From Peptostreptococcus anaerobius VPI 4330 = DSM 2949 (GTDB taxonomy: Bacteria; Bacillota; Clostridia; Peptostreptococcales; Peptostreptococcaceae): a stretch of DNA of 64,000 bases. The notes beneath the pieces were generated by a model, which was not told the origin of the DNA, did no database searches, and saw only the letters and a list, made by a program, of their open reading frames with translations. Shown here piece after piece: positions 35,709-43,056 of the stretch (position 1 is its first letter; every line of letters starts with the position of its first letter). The DNA lies in contig NZ_KB906613.1 in NCBI RefSeq assembly GCF_000381525.1, positions 1 to 64,000 on the forward strand, given 5' to 3'. The position numbers and the translations under genes were made by a program.

Positions 35709-35941
35709 CCCCTAATTTTTTCAATATATCTGCACAAGTTCATATAAAATATAAGGCGTTTTTTTCGCCTATATCCTAATAATAGCACTTCTCAATTAAA
35801 ACGCTTATAATTTTATATCTAATATTCTATATGGTATAGTCCATAATACAATAATCATATTTATATATTAATTTAATGGATATATATGCCAAAAATAAAA
35901 TTCAAATAAAATTTCATAACGACCTTCATAAGATTCAAAAA

Positions 35942-35997
35942 AAATAAGTAACATATAAATAAGTAGCATATAGTATATAACCATATGCTACTTATTT
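35942..35997 (-). terminator. Long hairpin after the P-type ATPase gene, likely terminator
   Basis: AAATAAGTAGCATAT (35957-35971) and ATATGCTACTTATTT (35983-35997) are perfect 15-base inverted copies with an 11-base loop. A near copy of the first arm (35942-35956, one change) sits directly beside it, so the far arm could pair with either. On the minus strand the outer version ends in TTATTTTTTTT, which would serve as the T-run. Confidence 0.6.
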
Positions 35998-35999
35998 GA

Positions 36000-36114
36000 C
36001 TAACACTTATTGGATAGTATTACTGATATCCATCATATATCATCTCTAATACCTATTATATATGACCACTAATACCTATCATATATAATCTCTAATACTT
36101 ATTGTATAACATGA
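36000..36114. repeat. Five tandem 23-bp repeats reaching into the ATPase gene
   Basis: Copies begin at 36000, 36023, 36046, 36069 and 36092, each starting CTAAYACYTAT or CTGATATCCAT, followed by an ATATAT-rich part. They are imperfect. The fifth copy contains the stop codon (36092-36094) and last seven codons of the P-type ATPase gene. Confidence 0.8.
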
Positions 36115-38461
36115 CTCTCAATGAGTTTAAAACTGCAAGGACCGCTACTCCCACATCCGCAAAGATAGCCATCCACATATTTGCAATACCAACGCTCGAT
36201 AGTATTAGTACTGCAAGTTTAATACCTATAGCTAGTACTATATTTTGAATAACAATCCTTGAAGTATACTTTGATATATTTATAGCCTCTTTTATCTTCA
36301 TTAAGTCATCATTCATTATTACCATATCAGATGCTTCTATAGCTGCATCTGAGCCAAGTCCACCCATTGATATACCTATATCTGCCCTAGCTATTACAGG
36401 TGCATCATTAATACCATCTCCAACAAAGGCCAATTTAGCTTCTGACTTAGGGTCATTTTTGACCAACAAGTCTTCAACTATTGACACCTTTTGGTCTGGC
36501 AAAAGATCTGCATAATAATCTGTCATGCCAAGCTTGTCTGAAAAGTCTTTGGCATTTATTTTGCCATCACCAGTCAGCATGATTAGCTTACTTATGCCTA
36601 TGTCTTTCAAGCCTTCAATAGCCGACTTAGTCGTATCCTTTAGCTGGTCTGCTATTTCAATTGATCCGTAAAATTCCCCATCAACTCCTATATATACCTT
36701 GGTTGCAGGTCCCTCAACAGGAATATAATCAATATTATTGGTTTTCATCAGCCTAGAATTACCAGCCAGTATCCTCGAGCCTTTATATACAAGACTAATG
36801 CCACCACTGATTTCCTCGTACTCACTTATGTCTAGCTGATCAATGGATAGCTTCTTGTCCACATTTTTATTGTAGTATTCAATAATAGATTTTGCTATTG
36901 GATGGTTTGACCTAAGCTCCGCTATATAGGCACAAGTAAGTATATTTTCAACACCTATCTTATCCTTTATCCTATCTGCTATATTTATCTTACTTACTTC
37001 AAACACTCCCTTAGTAAGGGTTCCAGTCTTGTCAAAAACAATTGTGTCAAGCTTTTTTAATATATCTATATAATTACTACCCTTGACCAATATACCCCTG
37101 CTAGATAACACGCCTATACCTGAAAAATATGTAAGAGGTATAGATAAAACAAGGGCACATGGGCATGAAACAACCAAGAAGACCAATCCCCTATATAACC
37201 ATTTAGAAAATTCCTGACCTGTAACAAGAGGAGGAACAATTGCCAATAAAAGAGCCAATACTACTACAATAGGAGTATAGTATTTTGCAAATACAGATAT
37301 AAAGTTCTCTGTCCTTGCTTTTTTAGAAGATGCGTTCTCAACCATATCCATTATTCTTGAAACAGTTGAATCTTCAAATATCCTTTCAACTTCCAGCTCA
37401 ACTGCCTTTGTCTTGTTGATAAGACCAGAATTGATTGAATCTCCTTCTTCAAAGTGTCTCAATACAGATTCACCTGTAATTGCAGAAGTATCAAACCTAC
37501 TCTCACCCTTTACTATCTTTCCATCTAGGGCAACCCTGTCTCCTACTCTAACAAGTATCCTATCTCCTACTCTAACGTCGTGAGGATCAACCTCTCGTGT
37601 TGTATTCCCATCTACTAGGATGGCCTTGTTTGGCATTATATCCATAAGGGCTTCTATATTCTTTCTCGACTTATTTACTGCCTTGTCCTCAAGGTATTCT
37701 CCAACCATAAAGAATATCATAACACCTACAGCCTCTGGATATTCACCTATTAAGACAGCACCTACAGTAGCAACTGTCATTAAGAAGTTTTCATCAAATA
37801 CCCTACCCTTGACTATGTTCCTAAAAGCCTTAAACAGGACATCCCTACCAGCTATAATATAAGCTGCAAACATCATAATATATACCAGTGGTTCAAATAG
37901 ACCAAATTTACTACCTATCATAGCCACAATATATAGACCAATTGCAAGGCACATCTCCTGAAAATCATTCATATTGAATAAGCCTGGTCCTAGTCTATCA
38001 TGACTATGGCTATGTCCATGATTGTGGCTATGTCCATGATTGTGGCTATGCACATGACTATGGCTATGTTCTTCTTCATGACTATGGCTATGTTCTTCTT
38101 CATGACTATAAGTTCCCTTATTACAAGAGTCCATACAATCACACTCGCAACCAATAGTGCTATTTGAAAAATTTATATGTCTACTATCATCGCCACTTGT
38201 ATAGGAATAATGTTTACCAAGACTATCTCTAATCTTCATGACACTTATATCCAAACCTGGCTCAGTATCATCAATTATATATATTATGTCATCTATAACC
38301 TTATTATAGTCACAAGAGTCTTTAATATTTGCCACCATAATTTTACTAACCATACTAAGCCTTGCACTATCTATTTCTTCTTTTGCATTTACCTTGTCGT
38401 TGATTTTGGCTGCACAGTTTGCACAGTTTAAACCCCCGAGCATAATCTCTACTCTCTTCAT
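36092..38461 (-). CDS. zntA: Heavy-metal exporting P1B-type ATPase (Zn/Cd/Pb type)
   Basis: Pumps divalent metal ions out across the membrane. The 789 residues start with an HMA metal-binding domain (CANC at 14-17), then a Cys-containing linker (CECDCMDSC) and a His-rich loop (about 117-157, repeats of HSHSH and HNHG). Next are eight membrane helices with the CPC motif in VVSCPCALVLS, the phosphorylation site DKTGTLTKG, the HP motif (RSNHPIA) and GDGINDAP. The CPC type and His-rich loop point to Zn, Cd or Pb rather than copper. It follows an ArsR/CadC repressor. The His loop DNA is repetitive (24-bp and 18-bp units, 38013-38100). Confidence 0.94.
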   Translation of the reverse strand: MKRVEIMLGGLNCANCAAKINDKVNAKEEIDSARLSMVSKIMVANIKDSCDYNKVIDDIIYIIDDTEPGLDISVMKIRDSLGKHYSYTSGDDSRHINFSNSTIGCECDCMDSCNKGTYSHEEEHSHSHEEEHSHSHVHSHNHGHSHNHGHSHSHDRLGPGLFNMNDFQEMCLAIGLYIVAMIGSKFGLFEPLVYIMMFAAYIIAGRDVLFKAFRNIVKGRVFDENFLMTVATVGAVLIGEYPEAVGVMIFFMVGEYLEDKAVNKSRKNIEALMDIMPNKAILVDGNTTREVDPHDVRVGDRILVRVGDRVALDGKIVKGESRFDTSAITGESVLRHFEEGDSINSGLINKTKAVELEVERIFEDSTVSRIMDMVENASSKKARTENFISVFAKYYTPIVVVLALLLAIVPPLVTGQEFSKWLYRGLVFLVVSCPCALVLSIPLTYFSGIGVLSSRGILVKGSNYIDILKKLDTIVFDKTGTLTKGVFEVSKINIADRIKDKIGVENILTCAYIAELRSNHPIAKSIIEYYNKNVDKKLSIDQLDISEYEEISGGISLVYKGSRILAGNSRLMKTNNIDYIPVEGPATKVYIGVDGEFYGSIEIADQLKDTTKSAIEGLKDIGISKLIMLTGDGKINAKDFSDKLGMTDYYADLLPDQKVSIVEDLLVKNDPKSEAKLAFVGDGINDAPVIARADIGISMGGLGSDAAIEASDMVIMNDDLMKIKEAINISKYTSRIVIQNIVLAIGIKLAVLILSSVGIANMWMAIFADVGVAVLAVLNSLRVMLYNKY

Positions 38462-38475
38462 AAACTACCTCTCAC

Positions 38476-38571
38476 ATTTCAATTCTATCTTACACATCTG
38501 ATACCCTTTACTAGGTACGTCCCATAGAAATTATTTTCGTAATTTCAATTCTATCTTACACATCTGATACC
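38476..38571. repeat. Exact 30-bp direct repeat upstream of the ATPase gene
   Basis: The 30 bases at 38476-38505 recur exactly at 38542-38571, 66 bases apart, starting ATTTCAATTCTATC and ending CATCTGATACC. The nearer copy ends 15 bases before the ATPase start codon. A looser third match may lie near 38603. The gap 38462-38666 between the repressor and the ATPase shows no clear promoter. Confidence 0.85.
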
Positions 38572-38666
38572 TCGACTAAACTCACTAAATACAAGTAATC
38601 TATAATTTCAAACTCACATCTAGTCTACAGTCTTAAACTTAGATTAAAAATTCATTCAAAATAATC

Positions 38667-39068
38667 CTAATAATACATCTCCTTTATATGGCTTAATCCG
38701 AAATCAAATATCTTATTTACATGTTCATCGTCAAGACTATAAAATACTGTCTTGCCCTCTTTTCTAAACTTGACAAGCCTAGCTTGCTTGAGTACCCTCA
38801 ACTGGTGGGACACAGCAGATTGGGTCATGGATATAGTTTCAGCTATATCACATACACACATCTCGTTTTCAATTAGCGAATATATAATCTTAATCCTAGT
38901 CTGGTCACCCAAAACCTTGAATAGGTTTGATAAGTCATCTATCATCTCATCTGATGGCTTGTCCTTTATAGCCTTGTCCACGAGATTTTGGTGAACAATA
39001 TGGGCCTGGCATGCTTCTATTGTATCGTCTACATCAATCTTTTCTGCCTTATCATTAACTGTTTTCAT
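38667..39068 (-). CDS. ArsR/SmtB family metal-sensing repressor (CadC-like)
   Basis: 133-residue winged-helix repressor. The CVCD motif in the recognition region (MCVCDIAETISMTQSAVSHQL) is like the CadC/ArsR metal site, and an N-terminal Cys (EACQAH) could complete a thiolate site. The C-terminal helix has DEHVNKIFDFGLSHIKE, matching the SmtB/CadC zinc site (D, H, H, E). The start is placed at the ATG at 39068, eight bases after AAAGGA; another ATG six bases earlier is too near. It lies upstream of the P-type ATPase and directly behind its own operator. Confidence 0.93.
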   Translation of the reverse strand: MKTVNDKAEKIDVDDTIEACQAHIVHQNLVDKAIKDKPSDEMIDDLSNLFKVLGDQTRIKIIYSLIENEMCVCDIAETISMTQSAVSHQLRVLKQARLVKFRKEGKTVFYSLDDEHVNKIFDFGLSHIKEMYY

Positions 39069-39090
39069 AGTCATATCCTTTCTAAATCAT

Positions 39091-39149
39091 ATGAATATAT
39101 GAACTATTGTTCATATATTCATTATACACTAGTTTTTTCCCCTTGTAAA
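39091..39149 (-). promoter_or_regulatory. Promoter and operator of the ArsR-ATPase genes
   Basis: On the minus strand TTTACA (39149-39144), a 17-base spacer, then TATAAT (39126-39121). Overlapping the -10 and running downstream is a perfect palindrome with 14-base arms and a four-base centre (39091-39122), with the core TGAATATATGAAC. Its ATATGAAC and TATTCA parts fit known SmtB/CadC operators. Confidence 0.9.
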
Positions 39150-39156
39150 TAAAAAA

Positions 39157-39196
39157 ATAAAAAAATCACCCCCGGTAACCTATACCATGGGGTGAT
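39157..39196 (-). terminator. Rho-independent terminator after the ABC exporter gene
   Basis: On the minus strand TCACCCC (39195-39189) pairs with GGGGTGA (39172-39166), with GGTA/TACC inside, followed by seven T. It separates the exporter gene from the ArsR promoter. Confidence 0.9.
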
Positions 39197-39223
39197 TATA
39201 TAGAATTATATTACTGTATGCTA

Positions 39224-40990
39224 TTATTGGTCTTCATATAGCCTATTGCTATTGCCTGCCCTTGTGTAAAGTTCATAGTAGTAGCCCTTTCTAGACATAA
39301 GTTCTTCGTGACTACCCTTTTCTACTATACCATCTTCATTCATTACAACTATTGTATCTGCATTCTGGATAGTTGTAAGTCTATGGGCTATTGTAATTGT
39401 AGTTCTTCCCTTTGACAGGATCTCAAGTGATTCTTGAACAATGGCCTCAGAATTATTGTCTAGGGCTGATGTTGCCTCATCTAGTATCAATATCGGTGGG
39501 TTCTTTAGGAATACCCTAGCTATAGATACCCTCTGCTTCTGTCCACCTGATAGCATTACGCCTCTTTCTCCAACATATGTATCAAAGCCATTTTCCAAGT
39601 CCATAATAAAGTCATATGCACCAGCGAGCCTTGCAGCTTCTTCAACTTCTTCTCTTGTAGCATCTGGCTTACCATACAAGATATTATCATATACAGTACC
39701 TGAGAACAGGTATACATCCTGTTGGACAATACCTATATTATTTCTTAGGGAGTTCATAGTAAAGTCCTTTACATTGGTTCCGTCTACCAAAATCTGTCCA
39801 CCTACAACATCATAGAACCTAGGTATAAGTGTACACACAGTGGTCTTACCAGATCCAGAAGGACCTACCAAGGCAACATTCTTACCTGCTTCAATATCAA
39901 GGTTGAACTTTTCTAGTATATAATCTTCTTGATGCTTACTATACTTGAAGTCAACATCCCTAAATTCTATATGCCCCTTTGCCTTTTTTAATTCTATAGC
40001 ATTAGGCTTGTCAACTATATCAGGTCTTGTATCCATTATTTCTGAGAATCTTTCAATACCTGTCATTCCCTTTTGGAACTGCTCAGTAAACTCTATAATT
40101 CTCTTAACAGTTACCAACAATGTCGATACATACATTATATAGACTAGCATATCTCCTGGCTCAAGATTGCCATTTATAATCTGGACTCCCCCAAAGACTA
40201 CCAAGACAAAATACATGACACCATCCACTGCCCTGTTTATAGTATTAAAGCCTGCCATAGACTTGTAGAATAACGCCTTGATTGAAAGGAACTTGTTATT
40301 CTCTTTTGTAAACTTTTCACGTTCTACATCTTCGTTTGCAAAACTCTTAACCACCTTGATTCCAAGTAGAGAGTCCTCTATGCTTGAGTTTAAGTTACCG
40401 ATATGGGCTCTTTGCTTGATTTGGGCATCCCTCATCCTATTCTTAAACTTGCTAGAACATATAAACATAAATGGTATCAATATATAAATCGCTATTGTAA
40501 GCGGTACATTTATATTAAGCAGGATAACAAGTGATACAATTATCTTTATAAATCCTATAAAGTACTCCTCTGGACAATGGTGGGCAAACTCTGTAATATC
40601 AAATAAATCATTTGTCATCCTTGACATTATCTGGCCAACCTTAGTCTCATTGTAGAACCTATCTGATAGGGTCTGAAGGTGCTTATAAACATCACTTCTC
40701 ATATCCGTCTCTATCTTGGCTCCCATTATATGACCTATAGATGCCATATAATATACAGCTACTAACTCAACAAGCTTTATAACTATAAATAGTATCGCCA
40801 ACCTAGCTACTAGGCCCATTGTAAGTAAGTTCTTGTCTTGAATTCCCAGATTGGTCATATACCTTAGAATCAAGGGTAAGACCATCTCTGAAGCAGTAGT
40901 TAGTCCTGCACATAATAGGTCTATAAATAATATAGACTTGTACCTTTTAAAATAAGGCATTGCTATCTTTATTAATTTAAGATTACTCAT
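39224..40990 (-). CDS. ABC exporter, MsbA/LmrA-like half-transporter
   Basis: 588-residue membrane-ATPase fusion: six membrane helices (about 15-305) and an ATPase domain with Walker A GPSGSGKTT, Q-loop, signature LSGGQKQRVSIARV and Walker B ILILDEATSALD. Probably works as a homodimer exporting a lipid or drug-like molecule; the substrate is unknown. It overlaps the upstream TatD-like gene by eight bases, with AAAGGAG as ribosome binding site, and ends at a terminator. Confidence 0.92.
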   Translation of the reverse strand: MSNLKLIKIAMPYFKRYKSILFIDLLCAGLTTASEMVLPLILRYMTNLGIQDKNLLTMGLVARLAILFIVIKLVELVAVYYMASIGHIMGAKIETDMRSDVYKHLQTLSDRFYNETKVGQIMSRMTNDLFDITEFAHHCPEEYFIGFIKIIVSLVILLNINVPLTIAIYILIPFMFICSSKFKNRMRDAQIKQRAHIGNLNSSIEDSLLGIKVVKSFANEDVEREKFTKENNKFLSIKALFYKSMAGFNTINRAVDGVMYFVLVVFGGVQIINGNLEPGDMLVYIMYVSTLLVTVKRIIEFTEQFQKGMTGIERFSEIMDTRPDIVDKPNAIELKKAKGHIEFRDVDFKYSKHQEDYILEKFNLDIEAGKNVALVGPSGSGKTTVCTLIPRFYDVVGGQILVDGTNVKDFTMNSLRNNIGIVQQDVYLFSGTVYDNILYGKPDATREEVEEAARLAGAYDFIMDLENGFDTYVGERGVMLSGGQKQRVSIARVFLKNPPILILDEATSALDNNSEAIVQESLEILSKGRTTITIAHRLTTIQNADTIVVMNEDGIVEKGSHEELMSRKGYYYELYTRAGNSNRLYEDQ

Positions 40991-41759
40991 ACATTACTCC
41001 TTTATATTTTTTTATTAGGTCTTTTGACGTATTTACTATTGTATTTTTAACAAACTCATAGTCCAAAGCCTTAATCTCTGCTATTTTCCTATAGACATCC
41101 TCTAAGTTGTCTCTTAGCCTTCTCTTATCAAAATGCTCCTCATCCAACCACCTAAGGGCCTCTATACCATCCGTTTCAAGTAAGAGCTTGTCTAAATCAA
41201 CATTAGACACAAGTTTTTCAACATCTGGATCAGAAAAAATAGCAGGTCCTATTGTGAAATACACACCTAGATTTCTATAATCCTCTTGGTAGTCGCTGCA
41301 ACCGTACCAGTGGACTATATATGTTAAATCAAAGTCCTGTATTATCTCCAGTATTTCTCTTTCCATACCCTTGGTATGAAGAACAACTGGTTTATTATAT
41401 TTTTTAGCAAGTCCTAAACTATACAAGAAAGAAGTTTCTTGGGTCTTTCTATCAAGATCAGTCCAACACGAATCCATACCTATTTCCCCTACTATTGGGG
41501 CTTTTCTAATCAAGTCTTCATACTTGTTTGAGAAATTGTATAAGATACGATCTGCATCGTGTGGATGTAGACCTATGCTATACAAGACCTCTGAACTATC
41601 ATAGGATGTTTCATTTATAAAACTGCTATAGTCTAAGAACTCACCTAAAGACCTACAGTTTACAAGGGGAACTATTCCCTGACTCAGGTATGTTTCAAGT
41701 TCTTCTATATCTTTTATATGACTGTGCAAATCGTATATTGTATCCAAGATCAACCCCAC
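40983..41759 (-). CDS. TatD-family metal-dependent hydrolase
   Basis: 258-residue TIM-barrel hydrolase; TatD proteins are 3'-5' DNases or related. All metal ligands are visible: HxH in DLHSH (near 12), Glu in VGEIGMD (near 92), His in VLHTKG (near 127), His in IVHWYG (near 150) and Asp in LETDG (near 197). The sequence is diverged from housekeeping TatD, so DNase activity is not certain. The start is uncertain: the GTG at 41759 lacks a ribosome binding site, and a TTG four codons in (41747) follows AGGTGGGG at better spacing. Coupled to the ABC exporter downstream. Confidence 0.82.
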   Translation of the reverse strand: MGLILDTIYDLHSHIKDIEELETYLSQGIVPLVNCRSLGEFLDYSSFINETSYDSSEVLYSIGLHPHDADRILYNFSNKYEDLIRKAPIVGEIGMDSCWTDLDRKTQETSFLYSLGLAKKYNKPVVLHTKGMEREILEIIQDFDLTYIVHWYGCSDYQEDYRNLGVYFTIGPAIFSDPDVEKLVSNVDLDKLLLETDGIEALRWLDEEHFDKRRLRDNLEDVYRKIAEIKALDYEFVKNTIVNTSKDLIKKYKGVMYE

Positions 41760-41856
41760 CTTTCTCTTAGTGAATTGTAAATAATTAATCGTATGAAAAT
41801 ATAGCTAAGATTCAATCTATCATATGTCTTTTTGTATTTTGCGAGAACAAATTAAA

Positions 41857-42369
41857 TTATTCCGATATAAATTTCTCTTCCTTTAACCTTTTTAATACAT
41901 AGTCTATAGCTTCCTGTGAATCCGCCTCTAGTGTATGGTAGTGCTCATGGTTTGTTATAGTACTCAGCGACATATCATTAGCATTTTTAAAGCTCTCTAC
42001 AAACTCATCCACTTCTCTTCTATTTGATAAGTCTAAACTTGCACTTATGCTTCCATAGATCTTGTGGTCTACAACAACATCAACTATCCTAGTTCCACCA
42101 TCAACCATAATATATAATTCTTCTCTCAACCTTGAAAAATCATGCCTTACCTTTACAGTCTTCCTAAAAACACCATCATCCTTTTTCAATAGGTAACCCC
42201 TATTTGTAGCGACTATTTCTGTACCACTAGCCCTCATCAGGGCTATGTCTCCTACTATTATTTGTCTACTAACCTCACATGCCCTTGCCAATGAAGTAGC
42301 TGAATGTGGTTTAGTTGATTTTGCTAGAGTATTAAGGATATAATTTCTTCTTTCTTCAGAATTTAACAT
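41857..42369 (-). CDS. niaR: NiaR, niacin-responsive repressor (HTH-3H)
   Basis: 170-residue regulator of NAD precursor genes. The N-terminal winged helix (about 1-60, SATSLARACEVSRQIIVGDIALMRASG) is followed by the 3H domain with its three conserved His regions (KVRHDF, VVDHKIYG and HEHYHTL), a metal site needed for nicotinic acid binding. No nicotinate gene lies beside it in the window. GAGGTGA precedes the ATG. Confidence 0.9.
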   Translation of the reverse strand: MLNSEERRNYILNTLAKSTKPHSATSLARACEVSRQIIVGDIALMRASGTEIVATNRGYLLKKDDGVFRKTVKVRHDFSRLREELYIMVDGGTRIVDVVVDHKIYGSISASLDLSNRREVDEFVESFKNANDMSLSTITNHEHYHTLEADSQEAIDYVLKRLKEEKFISE

Positions 42370-42405
42370 ATTGTCACCTCATCTTATATTTAATATATAC
42401 ATAAC

Positions 42406-42447
42406 AAGGGGTAGCTACTACTTACAAAAGCAGATCTGCCACCCCTT
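42406..42447 (-). terminator. Hairpin between mscL and niaR, possible terminator or operator
   Basis: On the minus strand AAGGGGTGGC pairs with GCTACCCCTT, with the 10-base palindrome GCAGATCTGC in its loop side. The tail GTTATG lacks a T-run, so it is a weak terminator at best. It lies some 40 bases before the niaR start, where self-repression would be expected. The gap 42448-42530 shows nothing more. Confidence 0.4.
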
Positions 42448-42530
42448 AGAAAATTCAAATTATATTTTGCTTATATAACATACGAATATTTATGGCTATA
42501 AAATGAGATACCACTAACAAATCCTATAAT

Positions 42531-42935
42531 TTATTTTGTAGTTATATCCTTAGCCAACAAGTCTCTTATTTCTCTCAACATCTCTAACTGTGGATCAATA
42601 GCTGGAGCTACCTCTTCAGCCTCTTCCTGCTTCTTGAACTTCTTAACAGCTGAGTTTATTAACTTAATAAAGACAAATATTGCAAATGCTATTATTATGA
42701 AGTTGATAATGGCCTGTAAAAATGCACCATAACCCAACTTTGCAGTTCCTACCTTGACTGATAAACCTGCTATATCTATACCTCCAAGTATTATACCGAC
42801 AAGTGGCATAATTACATCATTTACTAAAGATGTAACTATTGCTCCAAAAGAGCCACCTATAACAACACCTATTGCCAAATCAAGCACATTGCCCTTCATA
42901 GCAAACTCTTTAAACTCTTTTAGAAAATTCTTCAT
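42531..42935 (-). CDS. mscL: Large-conductance mechanosensitive channel
   Basis: Opens under membrane tension to release solutes on osmotic downshock. The 134 residues have the N-terminal helix FLKEFKEFAMKGNVLDLAIGVVIG, first membrane helix (about 15-45), a periplasmic loop, a second helix (about 70-95) and a charged C-terminal bundle. GAAGG precedes the ATG. Apparently monocistronic. Confidence 0.97.
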   Translation of the reverse strand: MKNFLKEFKEFAMKGNVLDLAIGVVIGGSFGAIVTSLVNDVIMPLVGIILGGIDIAGLSVKVGTAKLGYGAFLQAIINFIIIAFAIFVFIKLINSAVKKFKKQEEAEEVAPAIDPQLEMLREIRDLLAKDITTK

Positions 42936-43056
42936 AAAATACCTTCTTTCAAAATAATTTGTGTAATATAAATTTCATTAATATAGTAAAATAACTTACA
43001 TACTATTCATATATATACCAAATTAGTAATAATTTAAACGTATTTTTTGAATTTCC

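Noticed and set aside
35749-35774. Terminator in the sigma factor upstream region
   Set aside because: The GGCG/CGCC hairpin is short, has a seven-T loop and lacks a clear T-run after it on either strand.
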